Shown here: positions 25,171 to 32,731 of the stretch, in pieces | Layout: every line of letters starts with the position of its first letter | Numbering within the stretch: position 1 is the stretch's first letter | NCBI GenBank assembly: GCA_900541235.1 | Contig: UQIW01000025.1 | Coordinates: forward strand, 1-33,984 | Direction of reading: 5' to 3' | Length of the DNA stretch: 33,984 nucleotides | Origin: an uncultured Collinsella sp. | GTDB lineage: Bacteria; Actinomycetota; Coriobacteriia; Coriobacteriales; Coriobacteriaceae | Made by a program: the position numbers and the translations under genes | The notes under the pieces: model-generated | Told to the model about the DNA's origin: nothing | The model's database searches: none | Seen by the model: only the letters and a program-made list of their open reading frames with translations

Positions 25171-26133
25171 TTAAAGGAATTCGCCTACTCGGTGGACTTC
25201 GGGTTCTAGGTTTACGTCGAACTGCTCTTTGACTTTGGCTTGGATGTCGCGGATGAGTCCGTCGACGTCGGCGGCGGTGGCGTGGTCGGCGTTGACGATG
25301 AAGCCACAGTGCTTCTCGCTCACCTGCGCGCCGCCGATGGCGTGACCGCGCAGGCCGGCGTCCATGATGAGTTTGCCGGCAAAGTGGCCCTCGGGGCGCT
25401 TGAAGGTGGAGCCGGCGCTCGGCATGTCGAGCGGCTGCTTGTCCTCGCGACGCTGACGGTAGTCGTCCATATCGGCCTTGATCATCGCGGCGTTGCCCGG
25501 GGCGAGATTGAAAGTGGCCGAAAGTACGATGAAGGCGTCGTCGGCGATGCGGCTCTTGCGATAGCCCAGGTTAAGCTCGTCGACATCGAACTCGATGATG
25601 TTGCCGCTGCCACGGGTGCCGTCGTCGAGCTGGCGAGCGGGTTTGTAGACGCGCACGGACTCTAGCACATCGGCCATGCAGGCACCGTAGGCACCGGCGT
25701 TCATGTAGCAGGCGCCGCCGACCGATCCGGGAATGCCCGAGATGGGCTCCATGCCGGTAAGGCCGGCCTCGGCTGCCGCGGCAGCGACATCGGAAAGCAG
25801 CGCACCGGCGGCTGCCGTAACGTGCGTGCCATCGATGGTGATGTCGGAGAGGCCCTCGCCCAGCGCCACGACGACGCCGCGGATACCCTTGTCGCCGACG
25901 AGCAGGTCGGAGCCGTTGCCCACGATGGTGAGCGGCAGATCGCAGCGATAGCAGGTGTCAAGCGTGGCGACGAGTCCCTGCTCGGTATCGGGCGTGACAA
26001 AGACATCGGCCGGGCCGCCGATCTTAAACGTGGTGTGCTCGCGCATGGGCTCGCTCATGAGCACGTTGTCCTCACCGGCAACACCGGCAAGCGCGCAGAG
26101 CAGGTCCTCGTTAAAAAAGTCATTTTCGTGCAT
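25171..26133 (-). CDS. murB: UDP-N-acetylenolpyruvoylglucosamine reductase
   Basis: MurB is the FAD enzyme that makes UDP-MurNAc in the cytoplasm for peptidoglycan. The FAD-binding region HTTFKIGGPADVFV and GNGSDLLVGDKGIRGVV is followed by GIPGSVGGACYMNAGAYG, the catalytic serine in GSTFKRPEGHFAGKLI and the late glutamate in LEPEVHRVGE. The frame is open further upstream, but the ATG at 26133 gives a normal 320-residue protein with AAGGCGG ahead of it. It is divergent from a LacI-type regulator; an inverted repeat lies between the two. Confidence 0.96.
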   Translation of the reverse strand: MHENDFFNEDLLCALAGVAGEDNVLMSEPMREHTTFKIGGPADVFVTPDTEQGLVATLDTCYRCDLPLTIVGNGSDLLVGDKGIRGVVVALGEGLSDITIDGTHVTAAAGALLSDVAAAAAEAGLTGMEPISGIPGSVGGACYMNAGAYGACMADVLESVRVYKPARQLDDGTRGSGNIIEFDVDELNLGYRKSRIADDAFIVLSATFNLAPGNAAMIKADMDDYRQRREDKQPLDMPSAGSTFKRPEGHFAGKLIMDAGLRGHAIGGAQVSEKHCGFIVNADHATAADVDGLIRDIQAKVKEQFDVNLEPEVHRVGEFL

Positions 26134-26198
26134 ACGAATATCCGCCTTATGGTGGTCGTTTTCATCAATCGAATGCAATATACCCCACCCAGATGGAT

Positions 26199-26264
26199 TT
26201 GGTGCAAAGTAACCTGGCCCCAACGCACCACATGGTGCAAAGGGGCCAGGTTACTTTGCACCAA
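26199..26264. repeat. Inverted repeat with nested palindrome between murB and the LacI-type gene
   Basis: Perfect 23-nt arms (26199-26221 and 26242-26264, TTGGTGCAAAGTAACCTGG...) enclose a 20-nt loop that contains GCACCA-CA-TGGTGC. The loop repeats the first bases of the arm (GGTGCAAAG), so alternative pairings exist. It differs in sequence from the other inverted repeats in the window. It could be a REP-type element or a binding site. Confidence 0.8.
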
Positions 26265-26373
26265 TCGCGGCGATAAAACAGCCGTCTACCGGATTGGTAA
26301 AGTGTTTATCATCGAGGTGGAGGGACGGTCGCTATACTTTCAAGAGATTGCGCGAATACTCGGAAGGAGCGAG

Positions 26374-27402
26374 ATGGGAAACAAAGCTACTCTCAAGCAG
26401 ATTGCCCAGGAGGTGGGGCTTTCCCCCTCGTCGGTCTCGCTTGTTCTCAACAATCGGCCTTGTCGCATCTCGGAAGAAAACCGCAAGCGCATCAAAGAGG
26501 TCGCGGCGCGCAACCACTATGTTCCCAACCAGATTGCGCGCAGCCTGGTCATGCGCGAGTCGCGCACGCTGGGCCTTATCGTTCCCAACATCGAGAGCCG
26601 TTTTTTTGCCTCGCTCGCTGGCAGCCTGGAAAAGCGCTGCCGCGAGGACGGCTACGCGCTTTTTATTACCAGCTCGGGCGGAAGCGCCGAGGACGATCTA
26701 GAGCTCCTGCGCCAGCTGGTGACGCGCGGCGTCGATGGTGTGTTTTTGGTCGTGGGCGACGAATTCTCGGACGACCGCGCTTTGCGCGAAGAAGTCAGCC
26801 ATCTGCCCATCCCGGCGGTAATGGTTGACCGTGCCATTGAGGGACTCGAGTGCGACAAGGTGATGTTCGACCACGAGATGGGCGGCTACATGGCTACCCG
26901 CTATTTGATTGAGCAGGGTCACTGTCGTATTGCCTGCCTGGTTAACGCGCGCCGTTCCAATACGGGTCGCAAGCGACTTGCCGGCTATGAGCGCGCGCTT
27001 CGTGAGGCGGGGCTGCCCATTGATGCACTTCTTGAGTTTGAGAGCGAGTATTACATTCCGAGTGCCTACGAGGCCTCGGAGGCGGTGCTTGCGACCGATG
27101 CCACCGCCGTGTTCGCAAGCTCGGACAACATTGCTCTCGGCCTGCTCAAGCGCCTACATGAGATGGGGAAGAGCATTCCGGGCGATATCTCGGTGGTGAG
27201 CTACGACAACTCGGCTGCTGATGTGCTGTTTGAGCCGGCACTGACCGCGATCGAGCAAGATCCGAGCGTGCTGGCCGAGCATGCCTTTAGCTGTATGGCA
27301 AAACGCTTGGCCGGTAAGGGCGGCAAGCGTGCCGATGAAGTCGTCCTGGAGCCTGTGCTCATCGTGAAGGACAGCGTGCTCAAGGTTACAAAACACAACT
27401 AA
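26374..27402 (+). CDS. LacI-family transcriptional regulator
   Basis: The chain has 342 residues. The N-terminal helix-turn-helix and hinge (about 1-60: TLKQIAQEVGLSPSSVSLVLNNR...VPNQIARSLVMRES) precede a periplasmic-binding-protein-like effector domain (TLGLIVPNIESRFFASLAGSLE, VPxDISVVSYD-type GDISVVSYDNS). The frame is open far upstream, but GGAGCGAG precedes the ATG at 26374 and the HTH begins there. A -10 TATACT lies at 26333-26338. Downstream, xfp carries two AAAACGTTTT palindromes of the type bound by LacI proteins, so it probably controls xfp. A weak related site (GGTAAAGTGTTTATCA, 26296-26311) precedes its own gene. Confidence 0.93.
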   Translation: MGNKATLKQIAQEVGLSPSSVSLVLNNRPCRISEENRKRIKEVAARNHYVPNQIARSLVMRESRTLGLIVPNIESRFFASLAGSLEKRCREDGYALFITSSGGSAEDDLELLRQLVTRGVDGVFLVVGDEFSDDRALREEVSHLPIPAVMVDRAIEGLECDKVMFDHEMGGYMATRYLIEQGHCRIACLVNARRSNTGRKRLAGYERALREAGLPIDALLEFESEYYIPSAYEASEAVLATDATAVFASSDNIALGLLKRLHEMGKSIPGDISVVSYDNSAADVLFEPALTAIEQDPSVLAEHAFSCMAKRLAGKGGKRADEVVLEPVLIVKDSVLKVTKHN

Positions 27403-27500
27403 ACGCGTTTGTCGATTTGCATATCAGGAATATGAAGAACTTGTGACAAATAATGTCGCAGGCCAATGTCTGGTTTTGTCAGGTTAATGGCGAACCGGAA

Positions 27501-27547
27501 TGATAAAACGTTTTTTCATACTGATAAAACGTTTTAGCAAATATACT
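27501..27547 (+). promoter_or_regulatory. xfp promoter with tandem LacI-type operators
   Basis: TGATAAAACGTTTT occurs at 27501-27514 and 27522-27535, exactly 21 bp apart, so both AAAACGTTTT palindromes lie on the same face of the helix. A -10 TATACT (27542-27547) follows without a good -35, which suggests that the second operator overlaps the polymerase site. Confidence 0.7.
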
Positions 27548-27583
27548 TGTCCCAACGAAAGGTCGCCATATCGGAGGGTGACC

Positions 27584-27613
27584 ATGCAGCGAAGGGACAT
27601 AAACAATGGCTAA
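27584..27613 (+). CDS. Possible 9-codon leader ORF overlapping the xfp start
   Basis: GGAGGGTG (27573-27580), the strongest Shine-Dalgarno of this region, precedes ATG 27584. The frame reads MQRRDINNG and stops at 27611-27613, overlapping the xfp ATG (27606) in another frame. It may couple or tune xfp translation; it could also be chance. Confidence 0.3.
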   Translation: MQRRDINNG

Positions 27614-30134
27614 AACTCTGGGAACGCCATGGCAAAAGCTGAGACACGAGGTGCCGGCTTCCGAGCTCGAGGGTGTCGATCTGTATTGGCGCGCATCGAA
27701 CTACCTGTCCGTCGGCCAGATCTACCTTCGCTCCAACCCGCTGATGCGCACCGACTTTGTCGACGAGAAAACCGGTGAGGTGCGCGACTTTGGTCGCCCG
27801 GACGTTAAGCACCGCCTGGTCGGTCACTGGGGCACCACGCCCGGCATCAACTTCCTGTTCGGTCATGTCAACCGCCTCATCGCCGATCACAACCAGAATG
27901 CTATCTTCTTGATGGGCCCTGGTCACGGTGGCCCCGCCGGTACTGCTCAGTCGCTGCTCGACGGTACTTACCGCGAGATTCGCCCCGACATCACCAATGA
28001 CGAGGCCGGCCTACAGAAGTTCTTCCGCCAGTTCTCCTATCCCGGCGGCATCCCGAGTCACTTTGCGCCCGAGACGCCCGGTTCCATCCACGAGGGCGGC
28101 GAGCTCGGCTACACGCTCAGCCACGCCTACGGCGCCGTCATGGACAACCCGAGCCTGCTGGCCGTGGCCGTGGTGGGCGACGGCGAGTCCGAGACCGGTC
28201 CGCTCGCGACCTCTTGGCAGTCCAACAAGCTCGTGAATCCGGCAACCGACGGTATCGTTCTGCCGATCCTGCACCTCAACGGCTACAAGATCGCCAACCC
28301 CACCATCCTCGCCCGCGTGTCCGACGAAGAGCTCACCAAGTTCTTTGAGGGCATGGGCTATAAACCGCATTTCTTTGTCGCCGGCTTTGACGACGAGAGC
28401 CATGCGAGCATTCACGAGCGTTTCGCCGCCCTGTTCGAGCAGGTCTTTGACGAGATCTGCGACATCAAGGCCGCCGCACAGGCCCAAGCTGCCGCGGGCG
28501 AGACCGTGGTCCGCCCGGCCTATCCCATGATCGTGTTCCGTACGCCCAAAGGTTGGACCTGCCCCAAGCAGATTGACGGCAAGAAGACCGAGGACTCCTG
28601 GCGCGCCCATCAGGTGCCGCTCGCGAGCGCCAAAGACACCCACGAGCACTTCCGCGTGCTGCGCGAGTGGCTGCGCTCCTACAAGCCCGAGGAGCTCTTT
28701 ACGCCCGAGGGTCAGGTGCGCCCCGAGGTGACGGCCTTTATGCCGACCGGCGAGCTGCGCATCGGCGCCAACCCCAACGCGAACGGCGGCAAGGTGCGCC
28801 GCGAGCTCGAGCTGCCCGATATTCATGCCCACGAGGTCCCCGTCGCAACTAATGGTCATGGCTGGGGCTCCACCGAGGCCGCCCGCGTCTTTGGTGAGTA
28901 CACCGCCGACGTCCTGGCAAATAACATGGACGACTTCCGCATCTTTGGTCCCGACGAGACCGCTTCCAACCGCCTGCAGGATGCCTACAAGGTGACTAAG
29001 AAGCAGTGGGACGCCGGCTTCTACGAGGACGAGGCCAACGACGAGCTGCTGGCAGGTTCCGGTAAGGTTGTCGAGCAGCTGTCCGAGCACCAGTGCGAGG
29101 GCTTCCTCGAGGCCTACGTGCTCACCGGCCGCTCCGGCGTGTGGAGCTCCTACGAGAGCTTTGTCCACGTGGTCGATTCCATGGTCAACCAGCACTGCAA
29201 GTGGCTCGAGGCCACCAAGCGCGAGATTCCGTGGCGTGCCCCCATCAGCGGCCTCAACATTTTGCTGTCGAGCCATGTCTGGCGCCAGGACCATAACGGT
29301 TTCTCTCACCAGGATCCCGGCTTTATCGACCTGCTGCTCAACAAGGCTAACGATACGCATATCGTGAATGCTTACTATCCGGCTGACGCCAACATGGCGC
29401 TTGCTGTGGCCGAGCGTGTTTACCAGTCCACCGACTGCGTCAACGCCATCTTCTGCGGCAAGCAGCCCGCCCCCACTTTCCAGACGGTCGACGAGGCCCG
29501 CGCCGAGCTCGCCGAGGGCGTTGCGACTTGGGAGTGCGCATCGACCGCCGACTCGCTCGCCGAGGCTGACGTCGTGGTTGCCACGTGCGGCGACGTGTCG
29601 ACGCTCGAGGCTCTGGCTGCAACCGACATGCTGCGTGAGCTGGGCATTAAGGTGCGGTTCGTCAACGTGGTCGATCTGCTCAAGATCCAGAACGTCTGCG
29701 AGAACGACCAAGCCATCAGCGATGAGCGCTGGACTGAGCTGTTTGGCTGCGGCGATAAGCCCGTGCTCTTTGCATTCCACGCCTATGCTGGCACGATTCG
29801 CCGTCTGATTTGGAACCGACCCGGCCACGACGCCTTCCGCGTCCACGGCTACGAGGAGAAAGGCTCCACGACAACGCCGTTCGACATGCTGCGCCTGAAC
29901 AACATGGACCGTTGGGCACTGGCCGCCGACGTGCTGCGCATGGTTGACGCCGATAAGTTTGCCGAGCAGATTGACGAGTGGGAGGCATTCCGCACCGAGG
30001 CCTTTGAGTTCGCGTGCGATGAGGGCTACGATCACCCGGCCTTCACCGACTGGGTCTGGCCCGACGCCGCAGCCGCAACTGCTGCCGACGGCGCGCTCTC
30101 CGCAACGCAGATGACCGCAGGCGACAACGAATAG
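27606..30134 (+). CDS. xfp: Xylulose-5-phosphate/fructose-6-phosphate phosphoketolase
   Basis: A thiamine-diphosphate enzyme that splits xylulose 5-phosphate (and often fructose 6-phosphate) with phosphate to acetyl phosphate plus an aldose phosphate, the key step of the bifid shunt. Family motifs are clear: GHWGTTPGINFLFGHVNRLI, GPGHGGPA, the TPP-binding GDGESETGPLATSW, HLNGYKIANPT and SHVWRQDHNGFSHQDPG. At 842 residues it is complete, slightly longer than typical because of an Ala-rich C-terminal tail. AAGGGA lies 8 nt before the ATG. Two LacI-type operators upstream suggest sugar-dependent control. It is followed by a long hairpin. Confidence 0.96.
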   Translation: MAKTLGTPWQKLRHEVPASELEGVDLYWRASNYLSVGQIYLRSNPLMRTDFVDEKTGEVRDFGRPDVKHRLVGHWGTTPGINFLFGHVNRLIADHNQNAIFLMGPGHGGPAGTAQSLLDGTYREIRPDITNDEAGLQKFFRQFSYPGGIPSHFAPETPGSIHEGGELGYTLSHAYGAVMDNPSLLAVAVVGDGESETGPLATSWQSNKLVNPATDGIVLPILHLNGYKIANPTILARVSDEELTKFFEGMGYKPHFFVAGFDDESHASIHERFAALFEQVFDEICDIKAAAQAQAAAGETVVRPAYPMIVFRTPKGWTCPKQIDGKKTEDSWRAHQVPLASAKDTHEHFRVLREWLRSYKPEELFTPEGQVRPEVTAFMPTGELRIGANPNANGGKVRRELELPDIHAHEVPVATNGHGWGSTEAARVFGEYTADVLANNMDDFRIFGPDETASNRLQDAYKVTKKQWDAGFYEDEANDELLAGSGKVVEQLSEHQCEGFLEAYVLTGRSGVWSSYESFVHVVDSMVNQHCKWLEATKREIPWRAPISGLNILLSSHVWRQDHNGFSHQDPGFIDLLLNKANDTHIVNAYYPADANMALAVAERVYQSTDCVNAIFCGKQPAPTFQTVDEARAELAEGVATWECASTADSLAEADVVVATCGDVSTLEALAATDMLRELGIKVRFVNVVDLLKIQNVCENDQAISDERWTELFGCGDKPVLFAFHAYAGTIRRLIWNRPGHDAFRVHGYEEKGSTTTPFDMLRLNNMDRWALAADVLRMVDADKFAEQIDEWEAFRTEAFEFACDEGYDHPAFTDWVWPDAAAATAADGALSATQMTAGDNE

Positions 30135-30156
30135 CATCCGGGACGGCCTCGCGCTG

Positions 30157-30239
30157 GGGCCGCCTCCGGGCGGGCGCCTTCCTCTGAGAAGTGGGCTTCG
30201 CGAACTTCTCAGAGGAAGGCGCCCGCCCGGAGGCGGCCC
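30157..30239. repeat. Long hairpin of a second repeat family, copy E
   Basis: Perfect 36-bp arms (30157-30192 and 30204-30239) close on an 11-nt loop, GGGCTTCGCGA. The seven arm bases next to the loop (GAGAAGT/ACTTCTC) and the loop recur in copy F; the remaining 29 bp of the arm do not. It begins 22 nt after the xfp stop codon and has no T-tract. Confidence 0.88.
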
Positions 30240-30354
30240 TCTCGACCGTTTCGATCTGCGGGGACTGATATTTTTTAATGTAATGGGGACTTGACTGTTG
30301 CTGCCTTGGAGACCGCGCACCTAACTATGGTCAGCCAAAATTACATTGCCGGGG
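30240..30354. other. Spacer between hairpins E and F
   Basis: A 115-bp stretch with no gene. It contains the 8-bp inverted repeat AATGTAAT (30277-30284) / ATTACATT (30340-30347) and a CTGATATTTT motif (30265) similar to one at 12245 downstream of repeat C. Confidence 0.5.
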
Positions 30355-30422
30355 CCGGGGCGGGGTGCTTGGTTTTGGAAGTTCGCGAAGCCCACTTCTC
30401 AAAACCAAGCACCCCGCCCCGG
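30355..30422. repeat. Long hairpin of the second repeat family, copy F (inverted)
   Basis: Arms 30355-30382 and 30394-30422 pair with a single one-base bulge around the loop TCGCGAAGCCC, the exact reverse complement of the loop of copy E. The distal arm (CCGGGGCGGGGTGCTTGG...) is unrelated to that of E. E and F face each other across 115 bp. From 30423 to the next start at 30546 I see only a TATATT (30503) as a possible -10. Confidence 0.87.
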
Positions 30423-30545
30423 GTCTCGTCTGTGTATTTCCCGCTGAGCGAGCTATAGATGCCATGCACAGATGCGCTAAAGCGGCGACTTGAAATTGGT
30501 GCTATATTTAGCTCGAGTTGTTAAGTGTTAGTACGGGAGTCTGAT

Positions 30546-31034
30546 ATGGGGCTGTTCAAGAAGAAAAACCCGCAGGATGCCTTTGATCCCGATGTGTTTA
30601 CCATCACGGATACGATTTTGGACCCGCCGCGGTTTACGTTTTTGCCGGCCATTTACCAGGATGCCACGCGCCGCAAGTGGGCCGTGCATCAGCGCGGCGG
30701 CGAGCCGAAGATTTTTGACTATGCGGACGTGCTGCAGTGCGAAGTGGCCGAGGCGGGCGATCCGGAGGCCGAGGAAGTGGTTTCAAAACAGGAATTTGCC
30801 CAGCGTATCCTGGCAAATCCTGCCAAGGCGGCGAAAATAAACGCTGCCAAGCGTAATATGTGTCTTGGTATGGGCGTTGTTGTGGCGGTTCAGACGGGAA
30901 AAGACGAGGTTTCCAAATTAGAGATTCCCGTTATGACCGACGAAGTCAAACGCGATTCAAGTCTATATAAGTCGTATCGGAATGTTGCCGAGAAGATCAA
31001 GGCCGAATTTGATGCCATGGGAGGGCTGGTCTAA
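30546..31034 (+). CDS. Protein of unknown function
   Basis: I do not recognise this 162-residue protein with certainty. It begins MGLFKKKNP, has no signal peptide or membrane helix, and is probably cytoplasmic. The middle part, WAVHQRGGEPKIFDYADVLQCEVAEAGD, resembles the PH-like segment seen in short proteins carrying DUF4428 zinc ribbons (a 'KIF-YxDI--FEL-E' pattern), but no zinc ribbon is present. The C-terminal half is charged and helical. The ATG at 30546 was chosen because GGGAG lies 6 nt upstream. It is followed 38 bp later by two GntR regulators on the same strand, so it may share their transcript. Confidence 0.7.
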   Translation: MGLFKKKNPQDAFDPDVFTITDTILDPPRFTFLPAIYQDATRRKWAVHQRGGEPKIFDYADVLQCEVAEAGDPEAEEVVSKQEFAQRILANPAKAAKINAAKRNMCLGMGVVVAVQTGKDEVSKLEIPVMTDEVKRDSSLYKSYRNVAEKIKAEFDAMGGLV

Positions 31035-31072
31035 TTTTGGCGGCATACGTTTCTGAATGAGGAGTCTGTGCA

Positions 31073-31840
31073 ATGGCAGGCGAATCTTATGCAATTCCCC
31101 CCAAAGATCGTGCTGTTGAGGGAATTCTTTGGTATATCCAGCACCACCAGCTTGCCGGCGGCGATCGCCTGCCGGCCGAGCGCGTGCTGTGCGAAGAGAT
31201 CGGCGTTTCGCGTACGGCGTTGCGCGCCGGTATCACGCGGCTCATCTCGTGTGGAACGCTCGAGAGCCGTCGCGGATCGGGTACGTATGTGTGCCCTCCC
31301 AAGCCGCTGAACATCTTCCAGGAAACGTATAACTTTTCCGATGCTGTGCGGACTGCCGGCCTGCACTCCTCTTCTCGTCTGGTTTCCACCGGGACCATCG
31401 AGGCGGATGAGGCGCTTGCCGACAGGCTTGGGGTGTCTGTAGGCGCTCCTTTGCTACGCATGCAGCGCGTTCGACTAATTGAGGGCGAGCCGGCGTCAAT
31501 CGAGACGGCTCACGTTAACCTGTCCCTGTGCCCATCGCTTACCGAGCACGATTTTGAGTGCGAGAGCCTTTACGATGTCTTGCTCAAAGAAGGTGGCGTG
31601 CGTGTTGAGCATGGACGTGAGCATATCTCCATCTCGCGTTTGAACGTCGAAGAGGCCGAGCTGCTCCAGCAAGAAGAGGGAACGCCGGTGTTCTATGAGA
31701 GCTCGATCGAATTTGATAAGGACATGCGTTTTGTGGAGCATTGCAAATCGGTGATTTTGCCCACAAAGTTCCGCTTTGCCGATAACGGCGAAGAGAACGG
31801 CATGAGGAGCGTGGCAGGTGAACAATGGCTGAAACAGTAG
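31073..31840 (+). CDS. GntR-family (HutC/UTRA) transcriptional regulator
   Basis: The chain has 255 residues with an N-terminal winged helix (about 10-75: GDRLPAERVLCEEIGVSRTALRAGITRLISCGTLESRRGSGTYV, key positions 30-70) and a C-terminal UTRA effector domain (about 95-240, DRLGVSVGAPLLRMQRVRLIEGEPASIETAHV). GAGGAG lies 9 nt before the ATG. Its 3' end overlaps the next GntR gene by 16 nt, implying coupled translation. The two proteins share domain layout but differ clearly in sequence, so they are old paralogs. The target is probably the SIS-domain operon downstream. Confidence 0.9.
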   Translation: MAGESYAIPPKDRAVEGILWYIQHHQLAGGDRLPAERVLCEEIGVSRTALRAGITRLISCGTLESRRGSGTYVCPPKPLNIFQETYNFSDAVRTAGLHSSSRLVSTGTIEADEALADRLGVSVGAPLLRMQRVRLIEGEPASIETAHVNLSLCPSLTEHDFECESLYDVLLKEGGVRVEHGREHISISRLNVEEAELLQQEEGTPVFYESSIEFDKDMRFVEHCKSVILPTKFRFADNGEENGMRSVAGEQWLKQ

Positions 31841-32538
31841 ATGCCACCCCGGTTTATATGCGCATTCGACGCCGCATCGAGGAACGTATCGAGCGCGGTA
31901 TATATCCCACGGGTTCCATGATTCCGTCCGAAAAAGACCTCGCCGAGGAATTTGGTACGACACGCTTGACCATCCGAAGCGCTGTCGATGAGCTGGTTCG
32001 GCGCGGGCAGATTCGCCGTGTTCGGGGAAAAGGTGCCTTTGTGGCGCAGAAAGTACCTGCTTTTTTTGAACGCACGGTCGGTTTCCGTGAATCGGTCCGT
32101 GCTTCGGGCGGCGAGCCGTCCGTCCGTATTCTCGCGCGTTCCAAGCGTTATGCGGGGCCATATTACGCCGACCTGTTTGGCATCGCCGAGGACGACCTGC
32201 TCTATTCCGTTCGACGCCTGAACTGCATAAACGGTAGCCCCGTATCGATTGAGACGGCGCTGATTCCCTGCCTGCTGTTCCCAACCATCGAAGATATTGA
32301 CGTGTCGGTCTTCAGTTTGTACGAGACCTATGAGATGCTGGGCCGAAAGCCAGTCATGGCACAGGAAAAGCTCGATATCGAAGCGCTGGGCGCACGAGAT
32401 GCCGGCCTCCTTGGACTGGAACAGGGCGATCTTGTTTTGCTTTTGGAATGCGTGAGCTATGACGCGAGCGGTCAGGCTATCGAGTATGTAAAGTCCTTCA
32501 ATCGTGGCGATACGGGCGGCTACACCTATACGTACTAG
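31825..32538 (+). CDS. GntR-family (HutC/UTRA) transcriptional regulator, second of a tandem pair
   Basis: The chain has 237 residues, with a winged helix (about 8-75, SEKDLAEEFGTTRLTIRSAVDELVRRG) and a UTRA domain (about 90-235, ending NRGDTGGYTYTY). An AGGTG precedes the ATG inside the preceding gene. It sits 193 bp before a SIS-domain sugar-phosphate enzyme whose upstream region has a near-palindromic TTGGTATCAAATACTAA, a plausible GntR operator. UTRA regulators usually answer to a phosphorylated sugar or amino sugar. Confidence 0.9.
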   Translation: MAETVDATPVYMRIRRRIEERIERGIYPTGSMIPSEKDLAEEFGTTRLTIRSAVDELVRRGQIRRVRGKGAFVAQKVPAFFERTVGFRESVRASGGEPSVRILARSKRYAGPYYADLFGIAEDDLLYSVRRLNCINGSPVSIETALIPCLLFPTIEDIDVSVFSLYETYEMLGRKPVMAQEKLDIEALGARDAGLLGLEQGDLVLLLECVSYDASGQAIEYVKSFNRGDTGGYTYTY

Positions 32539-32661
32539 CTGGTATTTTGTGAATAACGGCTGGGAAACTAACCAGTTTTGATCGTTGGGTCAGCTGTATA
32601 TACAACCTTACAGGGCTCAAAATCGACCGTTCGCCGATGGGGATAAATTAATCGACAAAGA

Positions 32662-32709
32662 GGTATCAAAAAGCCGTAACCTGTAACTGTGATTGGTATC
32701 AAATACTAA
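32662..32709 (+). promoter_or_regulatory. Operator-like repeats before the SIS-domain gene
   Basis: GGTATCAAA occurs at 32662-32670 and 32695-32703, 33 bp apart (about three helical turns). The second copy is part of an inverted repeat with one mismatch, TTGGTAT-CAA-ATACTAA (32693-32709). These suit a GntR/HutC-type regulator such as the pair encoded just upstream. Confidence 0.55.
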
Positions 32710-32731
32710 TGATTTGTTACGAGGTGAGACG

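Noticed and set aside
28011..30320. 769-codon open frame antisense to xfp
   Set aside because: It mirrors the third-position GC bias of xfp on the other strand, has no recognisable domain and starts within the hairpin region.
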